From NCBI GenBank assembly GCA_021373115.1, contig JAJFTI010000034.1, positions 62,001 through 126,000 on the forward strand: 64,000 bases of DNA, written 5' to 3'. The stretch is from Eubacteriales bacterium. GTDB lineage: Bacteria > Bacillota > Clostridia > Christensenellales > CAG-138. Under the pieces are notes generated by a model that saw only the letters and a list, made by a program, of their open reading frames with translations, did no database searches and had not been told where the DNA came from. Positions 17,975 through 26,485 of the stretch are shown here, one piece after another (within the stretch, counting starts at the first letter, position 1; the number at the start of each line of letters is the position of its first letter). The position numbers and the translations under genes were made by a program.

Positions 17975-18736
17975 CTAAAAATCCAGTTGCAGAACCCGCC
18001 GCGGATGAAAGAAATCGTCCTCTTGCAAACCGAGTTCTTCCGCCGCCCGCTCCGCATAGCTTAAATCGCCAATCTGCAGATGGCGATGGCAGTCGCTGCC
18101 CATGGAAAACTTTATCCCTGCCCCTTTCGCCTTACGGAGCATATCGATGCCCGGCGCATGCCAGAGACCGGAAATTTCAATGGCGACCTGATACTTTTTG
18201 CACAGCCCGATGACCATGTCCTCCCATTGCTCCAGGAATTTTGTTCCGTAGAGTTCGTCGTAACACGGCAAAACGGTCGAATGACCAAGAATATCAACAC
18301 GTTGGGTCGAAAATGTCTTCTCCATCATTTGAATGATGTAGGCAAGGTAATAGCGATTCATATCCGAGGAGTAGTTCTTCTCGTAACGCTCCGAATAGCC
18401 GGAACGCTTTCGAAAATAATCGTTCAGCGGAACGAACCCGCCGCGCCCGTCCGGCATGCTGTGCACGCTGGCAATCACATAATCGAGCCGGTCGTCCAGC
18501 TCGTCCGGCAGATTGAACCGGTGTTCCATATTGACTTCCGCGCCGCGATACACCGAGTATTGGCACAAAACGTCCAGATAGGCATTTACTTCACGAAGCG
18601 TATAGATACCGCAGCAGAACAGATGATCCGAAACGCCAAGGATATGTCCCTGCTCGTGTTCAACTTCTACGAGATCTTCAATGGAAAAGTCCGCATCGGA
18701 CATATTTGTATGGGTATGTAGGTCGTATAACTGCAT
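17975..18736 (-). CDS. PHP-domain metal-dependent phosphoesterase
   Basis: A 253-residue PHP-domain protein, related to histidinol-phosphatase and nucleoside/polyphosphate phosphoesterases. It has the metal-ligand motifs in order: MQLYDLHTHTNMSDADF, GVSDH, YRGAEVNME, ASVHS, DILGHST, and GSDCHRH near the C terminus. The ATG at 18736 is preferred because GGAG lies seven bases upstream and the protein then begins at the first beta strand. The upstream lysine- and glutamate-rich codons look untranslated. It precedes ord by 54 bases on the same strand, so read-through into the ornithine operon is possible. Substrate unknown; no his genes are nearby. Confidence 0.85.
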   Translation of the reverse strand: MQLYDLHTHTNMSDADFSIEDLVEVEHEQGHILGVSDHLFCCGIYTLREVNAYLDVLCQYSVYRGAEVNMEHRFNLPDELDDRLDYVIASVHSMPDGRGGFVPLNDYFRKRSGYSERYEKNYSSDMNRYYLAYIIQMMEKTFSTQRVDILGHSTVLPCYDELYGTKFLEQWEDMVIGLCKKYQVAIEISGLWHAPGIDMLRKAKGAGIKFSMGSDCHRHLQIGDLSYAERAAEELGLQEDDFFHPRRVLQLDF

Positions 18737-18814
18737 TTCGGTCTCCGTCTCTTGTGTTTCTTTCTTTTTTTCGCGGCGCCGCGTCTTTTGCATAAAAACG
18801 TCCGGCGTCTATAC

Positions 18815-18843
18815 AATATACCATGAACGTAAGCTTGAAACAA
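18815..18843 (-). promoter_or_regulatory. promoter upstream of PHP gene (possibly also ornithine operon)
   Basis: Reverse-strand TTGTTT (18838-18843), 17-base spacer and TATATT (18815-18820). The resulting leader is about 75 bases and includes a GCGGCGCCGC palindrome. No clear promoter was seen in the 54 bases directly before ord. Confidence 0.55.
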
Positions 18844-18860
18844 GGGCGCCCGAACGGTTA

Positions 18861-19850
18861 TCAAACGCCGTGTTTTTTTCGGTACGCCACCAATTCCGCG
18901 GCAATGCTCACGGCGATCTCCTCCGGCGTTTCCGCGCCGATATCCAGCCCGATCGGTGCATGAATCCGTGAAAACTGCTCCAGGCGAACCCCGTCAAAAA
19001 GCAGTTTCTCCTTGATTGCAGCAATCTTTTGTCTGCTGCCCAAACAACCGATATAATCCGCCGGCGTTGATAAAAGCCAGCGCAAAATTGCATAATCCCG
19101 TTCGTGCGCGCTTGTCATCACGATCGCATGATCCCGCGCATGAACGGCAAGAACCGCTTTCGCCTCTTGCAGCGGGGCGCAAAGAATGCGTTCCGCCGTT
19201 GGAAACCGTTCCGGATTGGCATATTCCTTCCGATCGTCAATCACCCAAACACGGTCGCCAAGGAAGGAACACAGGATCGCCGTTTTCTGTGCAACATGCC
19301 CTGCGCCAAAGAGCAGGATACGCGGATCGTTCACCAGCGGTTCAACAAACCAGCTTGGATTGCCTTCTAAAAAAACGGTGCCTTCCGGTTCATGTTCGAA
19401 ATGGAACCTTTCTACAAGTCCTTCGGGCGACAGCAGTCGGGTTTCTCCAGCCGTACCATTTTCGATGGGACAGACAAAATACGCGCCGGTATCCTTTTCA
19501 ATCGCTGTCAGCGCTTCCGCAACGAGTTTTCCCGCCTGCTCTCCTTGAAATCTACGGAACAGAACCGTGACGGTGCCGTCAGAAATTTTCGGCTTCCCAT
19601 ACCTGTTCGCATGAATCTCATATGAAACCGTGCCATCCGGCGCGCCGTTTGCAAACTCCCCCGCCTGCGTCCGCGCGCGGTATTCCAGCGAACCGCCTCC
19701 AATTGTTCCAACCTGCTCACCATTCGGCAAGATGACCATCGCCGCTCCTGCGCCGCGCGGGGTGCTGCCGCTGCGCGACACTATGGTAACGAGAACACCG
19801 CTCCCGCCGTAAGACAGCGCCTTTTGCAGTTCCCAAAGCAGTCGTTTCAT
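18861..19850 (-). CDS. XdhC/CoxI-family molybdenum-enzyme accessory protein
   Basis: A 329-residue XdhC-like protein. Family members sulfurate and insert molybdenum cofactor into xanthine dehydrogenase-type hydroxylases. The N-terminal CoxI domain has SGVLVTIVSRSGSTPRGAGA and VGTIGGGSLEYRA. The C-terminal Rossmann domain starts PRILLFGAGHVAQKTAIL and contains GCLGSRQKIAAIKEKL. No molybdenum hydroxylase, moco-biosynthesis or selenium gene is in the window, so its client must be elsewhere. It ends an apparent three-gene unit tag-methyltransferase-xdhC. Confidence 0.85.
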   Translation of the reverse strand: MKRLLWELQKALSYGGSGVLVTIVSRSGSTPRGAGAAMVILPNGEQVGTIGGGSLEYRARTQAGEFANGAPDGTVSYEIHANRYGKPKISDGTVTVLFRRFQGEQAGKLVAEALTAIEKDTGAYFVCPIENGTAGETRLLSPEGLVERFHFEHEPEGTVFLEGNPSWFVEPLVNDPRILLFGAGHVAQKTAILCSFLGDRVWVIDDRKEYANPERFPTAERILCAPLQEAKAVLAVHARDHAIVMTSAHERDYAILRWLLSTPADYIGCLGSRQKIAAIKEKLLFDGVRLEQFSRIHAPIGLDIGAETPEEIAVSIAAELVAYRKKHGV

Positions 19851-19867
19851 TCGGATCCGTTCCCACT

Positions 19868-20572
19868 CTAGCGTGAGCCGACGCGAAGTGCGTCGAACAT
19901 CAGCATACCCAGTTTTCGTTTTCGCGGAATATAATACGGAAATTCGTCATCGTTGGTCGGAATCAGTTGTTTTGCGGCCTCTTCCAGCGAAACCGAGCGT
20001 TTCGTGTAATGCGAAAAAAACGCGGCCGCATCCTCCCTGGAGCGTATTGGCTGGCCATGTTCCGCTTCGAATAGAATTTTTGAATAGGAAACCTTCTCCG
20101 CTTTCAGCGCCAGTTCCGCATCCAGAATCGTTTCGCTGTGCCGTGCCTTCGGATCGAGCGAAAAGCCGCTTTCAGCTTCAGCGGATTGTATGACAAACGT
20201 CTTTCCGCTCGATAGTTCGCGTGAAAGCGGCAGGATTTCGCTTGCTTTGCCGAAAAAGCAAAGCACCAACGCGTCGAACTGCCGGTCCGGAAGATAGGTA
20301 AAAACATCCCCGAGCATGGCGGTTACATTTTGTGGGCAGTGCTCCCGCACTGCCGCGGCCGCTTTCGGATCGCGCTCCATAACGGTTACATGCTCCACAT
20401 GATAGGAAAGCCACCGCGCCAAATCGCCCATTCCGCCGCCTGCGTCAAACACGCGCGCGGAAGGCGTCAGGTAAGCGGAAATCCGTTCCGCCAGCGACGG
20501 ATAATAGCGGCTCTTCTTCGCCGCATCCCGCATCCAGGCAATCGACGCGTCCGTCCATACAAATTCGCTCAA
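19868..20572 (-). CDS. class I SAM-dependent methyltransferase
   Basis: A 234-residue Rossmann-fold methyltransferase. SAM motif I is RVFDAGGGMGDLARWL (about residues 39-54), with an acidic residue after the second strand in VTVMERDP and a motif-II-like DALVLCFFGKAS. The target is not evident. The best start appears to be TTG at 20572, which has GGGAGA eight bases upstream; the nearest ATG would remove the first helix. It sits between tag and the xdhC-like gene, separated by 45 and 17 bases, and is probably co-transcribed with them. Confidence 0.75.
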   Translation of the reverse strand: MSEFVWTDASIAWMRDAAKKSRYYPSLAERISAYLTPSARVFDAGGGMGDLARWLSYHVEHVTVMERDPKAAAAVREHCPQNVTAMLGDVFTYLPDRQFDALVLCFFGKASEILPLSRELSSGKTFVIQSAEAESGFSLDPKARHSETILDAELALKAEKVSYSKILFEAEHGQPIRSREDAAAFFSHYTKRSVSLEEAAKQLIPTNDDEFPYYIPRKRKLGMLMFDALRVGSR

Positions 20573-20617
20573 TCCGTTTCTCCCATCTTCGTGTGCTTCG
20601 CTGACCGATCCGGCGGT

Positions 20618-21214
20618 TTATTCGTAGACGATATTTTCCATTCCGGTTTCCTCCAGCAGCTGCCGGCAGCGAAAACAGGCCGTTTCGTGATCGTTGATCA
20701 TGCCAGCCGCCTGCAGAAACGAATAGATCGTTACCGATCCGGCGTACCGTATACCGCGGCGCTTCATATCCTCCGTAATCCGGTCGGACAGCTTACTGAC
20801 CGTCCGATACGACTCGCTCGGATTTCGTATGACCTTGCCATTGGAAAAGCTCCAGAGATATCGACAGAACGAGCCGTATTCCCGCTGAATCTCCAATACG
20901 GCGCGCGCGTTGACGACCGCCGCTTCGATCTTTCTCCTGCTTCGAATAATATCCGCGTTCATGAGCAGTTGCCCAATCTTTTCTTCGCCGTAGCGCGCGA
21001 TCTTTTCCACATCGAATCCGTCGAACGCCGCGCGAAACGCCTCGCGTTTTTTCAGGATCGTGACCCAGGAAAGCCCCGCCTGAAAAAGCTCCAGCAGGAA
21101 CAGCTCATACATCTTTGCGTCGTCGCGGATGGGAGTTCCCCATTCCTCGTCATGGTACTTACAATAAAGTTCGCTTTGTTCGTTCACCCATGAACAGCGC
21201 CTGTTCTGCTCCAT
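20618..21214 (-). CDS. tag: DNA-3-methyladenine glycosylase I
   Basis: Tag removes 3-methyladenine from alkylated DNA, starting base excision repair. The 198-residue protein has RCSWVNEQSELYCKYHDEEW with the zinc-ligand Cys near the N terminus, and FQAGLSWVTILKKREAF, the helix-hairpin-helix substrate region. HETACFRC near the C terminus supplies the remaining His/Cys ligands. GGAGG precedes the ATG at 21214, and a TATAAT box lies about 30 bases upstream. It heads a small unit with a methyltransferase and an xdhC-like gene. Confidence 0.94.
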   Translation of the reverse strand: MEQNRRCSWVNEQSELYCKYHDEEWGTPIRDDAKMYELFLLELFQAGLSWVTILKKREAFRAAFDGFDVEKIARYGEEKIGQLLMNADIIRSRRKIEAAVVNARAVLEIQREYGSFCRYLWSFSNGKVIRNPSESYRTVSKLSDRITEDMKRRGIRYAGSVTIYSFLQAAGMINDHETACFRCRQLLEETGMENIVYE

Positions 21215-21272
21215 ATTTTCCTCCAGAGAACGTTTAAAACGGCTTTTATTATATCACGCGAGCGGGAAAACG

Positions 21273-21308
21273 AGAAGCGCCGCACGTTTCCAGCGCTGCG
21301 GCGCTTCT
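21273..21308 (-). terminator. terminator of the GntR-ABC operon
   Basis: A perfect 12-bp stem (AGAAGCGCCGCA / TGCGGCGCTTCT) followed on the minus strand by CGTTTT, 25 bases past the permease stop. Confidence 0.8.
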
Positions 21309-21332
21309 TTGAACATAAGATTCTTCTATGTA

Positions 21333-23642
21333 CTATGGGACGGGTGTTGGCGTTGGTGCCGGTAATGCAGAACTCCCGATTATGGTATCTTCCGATTCGA
21401 CATCCGAATAGTTGAATTGCAGTTCCTTCTGCAGCGCTTTCCAATCCTTCAGAATCTCGATCACGCGGGCTTCATCCTCCGCCGAAAACGCGCGGTAGCA
21501 CGGGTTGAAGGAGACAACCGTACCATCGTTGGAGTAGTAACCCGGGTTTCCTCCGCTCGTGTAATACACGACGTCTCCCCAACTGGAGAGCAGCATGTTG
21601 GATGCGGTCGAAAGGCTGTTTCCGGACGTTGCCTGCTTTTTAATTACGTCCTCGCCAATGTAGGAACCGTCTTTGTCGATTGCGCGCCCGCTCCAGGTCA
21701 TAAAGACGCAAAACGAGTTTGGATCGGTCGTCGGCTCGCTGCGCGAGATGATATCGATCAGCTCGTTCGCATACGGCTCAAACGAACTGTTGAGAATCGT
21801 CGTATCCATCGGATTCCTTCCGTAATAGAACTCATTGTACTGTCTTACGCCGCTGGACATCGGTACGTTATAGAAGGAAAACGTACAGTTCAGGGAGTCC
21901 GACTTGGAAAGGAACGAGCTTGCCTGCGCGCTGATCTGTTTGAGCACGTCAAAATACTCGTCCGTACTCTGACTGTTTTGCCAGGTCATCCACGCTTTGG
22001 ATGCATTCTGCGTTTCGCGACGAATATCATAATTATCGTAGTAACGCTGATTCCCGACGTATCCCGCCAGGGTAAGCGACCCGAACGACTGCTTTCCTTC
22101 CGCAGAATAATCTTCCGTCTCAGAATGCTGGTTATAGCTCCAGTTCGGAATGAGCCCCGTCGTCTCGATATCGCTGTAGTACGCCTGAACAATCGGTTCG
22201 ACCGTCTGGTATTTCGCGTCGTAAACATCGAACCCTTGCTGATAACGGATGGAATCCTCGGGAGGAAGCGCACGGATTGCCTTGGCATATTCCTCATTCT
22301 CATTCCGCAGCGTGTTGAGCGTGTTGCTGCTGGAAAACCAAAGGAACCGTTTGATCTTGTGCCCGTTGTTCAGCACGATGCTGACCGGCTCGAGGGTAGT
22401 ATAATTCTCTTCCGTACGGTAATTGACGTTGCCATAGCGATCGATCGTCGCAACGTTGTCGCGAAGCGAGGTCAGCACATAGTCCTTGAGATCCTGATCG
22501 GTGAACTTGATCTGCGAAACAAGATATTCATCATAGGACCTGTTCCCGCTTGTCCGGTTCGAACCGGGAAACTGCACATAGGCGACGTCCTGAATCAGCG
22601 GAATATCGTTCTTTGCCGCGTTCACGGGAATCTGTATGCCAAAGAACATTGCAACCGCCAGCGCAGCCGGAACCAGCGCCCAGGGAAGCGTATGCAGCAC
22701 CCTCTTCGAGTTTCGAAGAACAACGATCTGATAGATCGCATACAGCGCGATCGTAACGGCGGTAACAATCAGAACATTGATCAGGGTTGGAGAAATCGCG
22801 CCGGACGTAAACAAAATCGCGATCGGAAACGCTAGAAGGCAGGCATACAGCGTTTGAATGTTCGCGCTCCTTGCGTTATGCTCCGCCAGTTCCGAGGGCC
22901 GTCTTACGAACAGCATGCAGGCAACGAGAAGTTCCAACGCCGCGAGCAAAATCGAGTAACCGGCGTTGACCATGCTATACAGTTGCGTTTGGAGCAGATT
23001 ATGCGTAAACGTAACGATCTGGCCGGTTGCTACATTTGTTACCGGAGTAAGGTACCAGGGCAGGTCGAGCCAGCCCATCATACCGAAACGGGCGAGAATT
23101 CCGCGCGAAACAACAAACTGGATAAAACGTGGAAGTCCCAGAACGATCAACGTCAGAGCGATATTGGATATCCAGGTGCCTGTAATGCTGATCCCTATGC
23201 TCGCCGCGGCAAATACCAGCATTCCACCCGCGATGCAGAACGGAGCGGCGAGCAGTCCATAATTCGGGACGAACGCCGTATGTGTAATCGTATAAACGCC
23301 AAGAATGACAATCACGCTTGCCAGCACCGTTGCCGCCAGCCAGGTCAGAGCCGCGAGTGTGACCGACCAGAACAGGCGCTTGCGCGAGACCGGCAGACTA
23401 TGGTAATAATCACTGTCCGCTCGTTTGTTTAGGAAGAAAAAACCGTCCAGCGCAAGGATGAAACCGCCCGCGAACATATAGATGATCACAGGCAGAAACA
23501 TCTGCGAAAAACTCGGAATACTCGATACATAGGAACGCATGCAATACTGCATGGCCATAATCAAGCTCGCAACAAAAGTGAGCACAAATAAGATTAACGC
23601 AACGCGCGATAGCCTGCGAACCGATTCGAGATAAGGTTTCAT
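21333..23642 (-). CDS. ABC-2-like transporter permease with large extracytoplasmic region
   Basis: A 769-residue membrane protein. About eight hydrophobic segments lie in residues 10-340, with a LPVSRKRLFW coupling-helix-like stretch near residue 85. A mostly hydrophilic region of roughly 390 residues follows, rich in Tyr, Ser, Asn and acidic residues, with no later membrane helix; it is probably on one face of the membrane. The C terminus is a short Pro/Thr tail. The start overlaps the ATPase stop by four bases (ATGA). The gene order resembles YtrA-YtrB-YtrC/D operons, which respond to cell-wall-active agents. Substrate unknown. Confidence 0.85.
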   Translation of the reverse strand: MKPYLESVRRLSRVALILFVLTFVASLIMAMQYCMRSYVSSIPSFSQMFLPVIIYMFAGGFILALDGFFFLNKRADSDYYHSLPVSRKRLFWSVTLAALTWLAATVLASVIVILGVYTITHTAFVPNYGLLAAPFCIAGGMLVFAAASIGISITGTWISNIALTLIVLGLPRFIQFVVSRGILARFGMMGWLDLPWYLTPVTNVATGQIVTFTHNLLQTQLYSMVNAGYSILLAALELLVACMLFVRRPSELAEHNARSANIQTLYACLLAFPIAILFTSGAISPTLINVLIVTAVTIALYAIYQIVVLRNSKRVLHTLPWALVPAALAVAMFFGIQIPVNAAKNDIPLIQDVAYVQFPGSNRTSGNRSYDEYLVSQIKFTDQDLKDYVLTSLRDNVATIDRYGNVNYRTEENYTTLEPVSIVLNNGHKIKRFLWFSSSNTLNTLRNENEEYAKAIRALPPEDSIRYQQGFDVYDAKYQTVEPIVQAYYSDIETTGLIPNWSYNQHSETEDYSAEGKQSFGSLTLAGYVGNQRYYDNYDIRRETQNASKAWMTWQNSQSTDEYFDVLKQISAQASSFLSKSDSLNCTFSFYNVPMSSGVRQYNEFYYGRNPMDTTILNSSFEPYANELIDIISRSEPTTDPNSFCVFMTWSGRAIDKDGSYIGEDVIKKQATSGNSLSTASNMLLSSWGDVVYYTSGGNPGYYSNDGTVVSFNPCYRAFSAEDEARVIEILKDWKALQKELQFNYSDVESEDTIIGSSALPAPTPTPVP

Positions 23643-24556
23643 GCGCGATTGCCTCCTTTCACGGCCGGTTCTTCAAAGGAATAGCCGAGCGCTTCCATTT
23701 CATATAGAAAAACCTCTTCCAGCGTAAGCGGCAAAATCTCAAAGATCAGCGGATTTTTTTCCGTAATGGCGGTCTTGCAGGCTGCGCTGTCCCCACGAAT
23801 GATCAGGTTCGCAACGCTTCCCTGCTTAGTGAACGCCAGAAGATCCAGCCCTTCGAAGAGGGAGCGGTCATACTCCTGCGAAAAAGCGACCTGCACCTTA
23901 AAGAGCGTTGTTTTCAGATTCTGCACGTCGCTTTCAAAGACGATGCCCCCCTGATAGAGAAGCGCCAGCTGGTCGCAGGTGTCTTCCAGTTCGCGCAGAC
24001 TGTGGCTCGTCACAACGGCGGTGCAGCCGCGCTCCAGTACATCGTCATAAAGCATTCCTTTTACCAGATTCCGCATGACTGGGTCAAGTCCATCGAACGT
24101 CTCGTCGAAGAACACATAATCCGTCATGGCCGAGAGCGCAAGAATGGTCGCTGCCTGCCGCCGCATACCCTTTGAAAACGTGTTCAGCGGTCTGGACGCG
24201 CTGAGCTTAAACGTGCCGCAGAGCTCATGAAAGCGCTCTTTTGAAAAGCAGGGATACATGGATTCGTAAAGAAGCGCCATGCGCAGCAGATTGCTTTGCG
24301 GCAGAAAATACAGATCGTCCGGCACAAATACGCAGTGCGCCTTGACCGAGGGATTGTCGAACACCTCCCCTCCGTTGATAGAGACGTTCCCCTCGTCCGG
24401 TTTGTAAATTCCGTTGCAAAGCCGCAAAAACGTACTTTTCCCGGAGCCGTTTGCACCCACGAGGCCGTAGATGCATCCTTGCGGAATATTGCAGTTTAGG
24501 TTTGCCAGCGCTTCGACTTCTCCAAAGCGCTTGGTCAGCTTTCGTGCTTTAATCAT
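23639..24556 (-). CDS. ABC transporter ATP-binding protein
   Basis: A 305-residue nucleotide-binding subunit with Walker A GANGSGKST, the signature FSKGMRRQ, and Walker B YVFFDETFDGLD. It starts MIKARKLTKRFGEVEALANL; the ATG at 24556 lies just after the GntR stop (24561), which rules out the longer open frame. It overlaps the permease gene by four bases. It should power the permease and be induced with it when the GntR repressor is released. The subgroup looks like YtrB/EcsA-type exporters. Confidence 0.92.
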   Translation of the reverse strand: MIKARKLTKRFGEVEALANLNCNIPQGCIYGLVGANGSGKSTFLRLCNGIYKPDEGNVSINGGEVFDNPSVKAHCVFVPDDLYFLPQSNLLRMALLYESMYPCFSKERFHELCGTFKLSASRPLNTFSKGMRRQAATILALSAMTDYVFFDETFDGLDPVMRNLVKGMLYDDVLERGCTAVVTSHSLRELEDTCDQLALLYQGGIVFESDVQNLKTTLFKVQVAFSQEYDRSLFEGLDLLAFTKQGSVANLIIRGDSAACKTAITEKNPLIFEILPLTLEEVFLYEMEALGYSFEEPAVKGGNRA

Positions 24557-24560
24557 ACGT

Positions 24561-24938
24561 TCAATCCTTCGTTTCCTTTCCGTATGCGGCAGACACCGCG
24601 TTGAGCACCTGCTCAACGTGGACTCCTGCTGCGCACAGTTCTTCGCTGATCCGCCTGACTTCGCCAAGCTTCTCCTTGAGGCCTTCGCCGACAATACGCG
24701 CGGCATCCCCCGTCACAAAGCGCCCGTTTCCCGGTGCGCTGATGCAGATACCGCGGCGTTCCAGCTCGCTGTATGCTTTTTGAAGCGTATTGGGGTTGAC
24801 CGTGAGTTCCTGAGACAACACGCGAACGGATGGCAGCTGGTCGCCTTCTTTGAGCGCGCCGGATGCGATCAGTCGCTGGGTTTGTTCTATGATCTGCTCG
24901 TAGATTGGCACTCGTCCGAAACGGTCAATTTGGAACAT
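24561..24938 (-). CDS. GntR-family (YtrA subgroup) transcriptional regulator
   Basis: A short 125-residue GntR protein with a winged helix-turn-helix at residues 1-75 (PIYEQIIEQTQRLIASG, then LPSVRVLSQELTVNPNTLQK) and only a small C-terminal helical part. That is the YtrA subgroup, which usually controls an adjacent ABC transporter. GGGAGG lies seven bases before the ATG. A perfect 9-bp inverted repeat covers the region between the -10 box and the start codon, fitting autorepression of the whole operon. Confidence 0.92.
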   Translation of the reverse strand: MFQIDRFGRVPIYEQIIEQTQRLIASGALKEGDQLPSVRVLSQELTVNPNTLQKAYSELERRGICISAPGNGRFVTGDAARIVGEGLKEKLGEVRRISEELCAAGVHVEQVLNAVSAAYGKETKD

Positions 24939-24961
24939 CCCGCTACCTCCCTCTGTAATAA

Positions 24962-24984
24962 GTGTACTATTTAATATAGTACAC
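24962..24984. promoter_or_regulatory. GntR (YtrA-type) operator palindrome
   Basis: GTGTACTAT-5 bases-ATAGTACAC, a perfect inverted repeat just downstream of the -10 box of the GntR-ABC operon. Position and GTnTA...TAnAC symmetry fit YtrA-type operators. Confidence 0.8.
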
Positions 24985-24988
24985 CTGG

Positions 24989-25017
24989 ATCATAAACCAG
25001 CAACCAAGATTTGTCAA
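24989..25017 (-). promoter_or_regulatory. promoter of the GntR-ABC operon
   Basis: Reverse-strand consensus TTGACA (25012-25017), 17-base spacer and TATGAT (24989-24994). The operator begins five bases further downstream, near the expected transcription start. Confidence 0.85.
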
Positions 25018-25178
25018 GAAAAAAATAGCGCGGTTCCCCACCATGTTTCCATTTCTTCACTTTTTTGATTTGATTAACATGCTTTTTAACAGAATGATCC
25101 GTGGTTTCTGCAAATTTCGATTTTTTTCGTCATTCTTTACGCTGTGCGCTGTGAATAAATCGTGCTATTCTATTACGC

Positions 25179-26177
25179 ATGGAATACGATGATAATGATG
25201 TCGGCAACGTTTCGCCGGAAGAACGCGCACAAAGAAAACGGAACCGGATTTTTCTGGTTCTTGCGCTGTTTCTCTTTCTTATCCTCCTCTTGGCCGCGCT
25301 TTTCTGGTTTCGCAGCGGAGCGCTTCCGTCCTCTGCAACAACCAACTCTTCGCCCGGTTTCGTGCAAACACCCGGTGCGGCTCCATCGCCCTCTCCTTTG
25401 CCAAAGGGACTTATTGTTTCGTTTCTCGATGTAGGTCAGGGCGACTGCGCCTTTTTACAGTCCCCTTCCGGAAAGACTATGCTCATTGACGGCGGGCCGG
25501 AGAACGCGTTTTCTACCATCGACCGGTTTCTCGTTTCACACGGCGTAGCCGGATTGGACGTTGTCATCGCTACCCATTTACATACAGACCATATTGGCGG
25601 TTTGATACAGATTGTGGATGCGTATCCCATTGGAGAATTCTATTATCCGCCGTTTGACGCCGAGAACGAAACTTATTTTTCTTTACGGGACGCGCTGAAG
25701 GAGAGCCAGGCGGCCGCCGCTTCCCCGCTTGCAGGCGCAGATACACGGATTCCCTGGGACGACGCAATCGAGGTTCGGGTGCTTGCGCCCTATGATACGG
25801 TTTATTCCGATTTTAACGACACGAGCTATATTCTGCGCGTTACTTATGGCAATACTTCGGTACTGTTTGCCGGGGATGCGACGGCGCTTGGCGAAAAACT
25901 CGCCATGAAAGCGCAGCCGAACCACTATTTCCATGCGGACGTGCTAAAAATCGGGCACCATGGATCGAGCGACAGCACATCGGAAAAGTTTCTGGAAACG
26001 GTTCAGCCTTCCATCGCCGTCATCAGCGTCGGCAAAGACAACGGATACGGTTTGCCGGACGCGGAATTGCTGGAACGTCTTTCCAAGCAGGGTATCAAGG
26101 TCTACCGTACGGACGAGGATGGAACGGTCACTCTGCTACTTGACGGCACAAATGTAACGGTGATAGAATACCCCTAA
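25179..26177 (+). CDS. ComEC/Rec2-like metallo-beta-lactamase-fold hydrolase, membrane anchored
   Basis: A 332-residue protein with a single N-terminal membrane helix (about 24-45, FLVLALFLFLILLLAALFW). A Ser/Pro-rich linker follows, then a metallo-beta-lactamase domain facing outward. Metal motifs are THLHTDHIGG, GDATALGE and KIGHHGSSDSTS; the domain opens with VSFLDVGQGDCAF. This matches the soluble hydrolase domain of ComEC-like proteins without the competence channel. The substrate is likely a nucleic acid or phosphodiester, but this is family inference. Its last codons overlap the promoter of the pheS T-box. Confidence 0.88.
   Translation: MEYDDNDVGNVSPEERAQRKRNRIFLVLALFLFLILLLAALFWFRSGALPSSATTNSSPGFVQTPGAAPSPSPLPKGLIVSFLDVGQGDCAFLQSPSGKTMLIDGGPENAFSTIDRFLVSHGVAGLDVVIATHLHTDHIGGLIQIVDAYPIGEFYYPPFDAENETYFSLRDALKESQAAAASPLAGADTRIPWDDAIEVRVLAPYDTVYSDFNDTSYILRVTYGNTSVLFAGDATALGEKLAMKAQPNHYFHADVLKIGHHGSSDSTSEKFLETVQPSIAVISVGKDNGYGLPDAELLERLSKQGIKVYRTDEDGTVTLLLDGTNVTVIEYP
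26140..26169 (+). promoter_or_regulatory. promoter of the pheST T-box leader
   Basis: TTGACG (26140-26145), 18-base spacer, TAGAAT (26164-26169). It lies within the last codons of the upstream hydrolase gene and just before the T-box leader. Confidence 0.6.
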
Positions 26178-26438
26178 TAGATTGGCTGTGAAGGGGAAAA
26201 GTTCTTTCGTTTTGTTCAAAGAGAGCGTCGTCACCGGCTGAAAGCGGCGCACAAGGCAAAGGACACCAAGTTCGCCCCGGAGCTTCGCCGGTGAACGCTT
26301 CGGCAGAAGCCATTAGTCGGAGACGGGTTCGCCCGATACAGCGGAATCGAGGCTTAATCCGGCATAACCGTGCCGAACGAGCAAACGAGGGTGGTACCAC
26401 GACGCGCATCGTCCCTTTCGGAGATGCGCGTTTTTTTA
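26177..26438 (+). promoter_or_regulatory. T-box riboswitch, Phe specifier, controlling pheS-pheT
   Basis: The T-box sequence AGGGTGGTACCACG (about 26388-26402) is followed by a terminator, ACGCGCATC...GATGCGCGT plus a T run, ending near 26438. The Stem I part has AGAGAGC and an apical GGC motif. TTC at 26271-26273 (CCAAGTTCGCCCCGGAGC) is in the specifier position, matching phenylalanine, and the genes behind it encode Phe-tRNA synthetase. Confidence 0.93.
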
Positions 26439-26485
26439 TGTTTTTTACAAGAGGATCCCACAGGCTAGAGGAGGAAAATAGAACT

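Noticed and set aside
25179..26177. Full competence channel ComEC
   Set aside because: Only the hydrolase domain and one anchor helix are present; no multi-helix competence domain.
26291..26485. Extended pheS reading frame
   Set aside because: It reads through the T-box and terminator, which are RNA regulatory elements.
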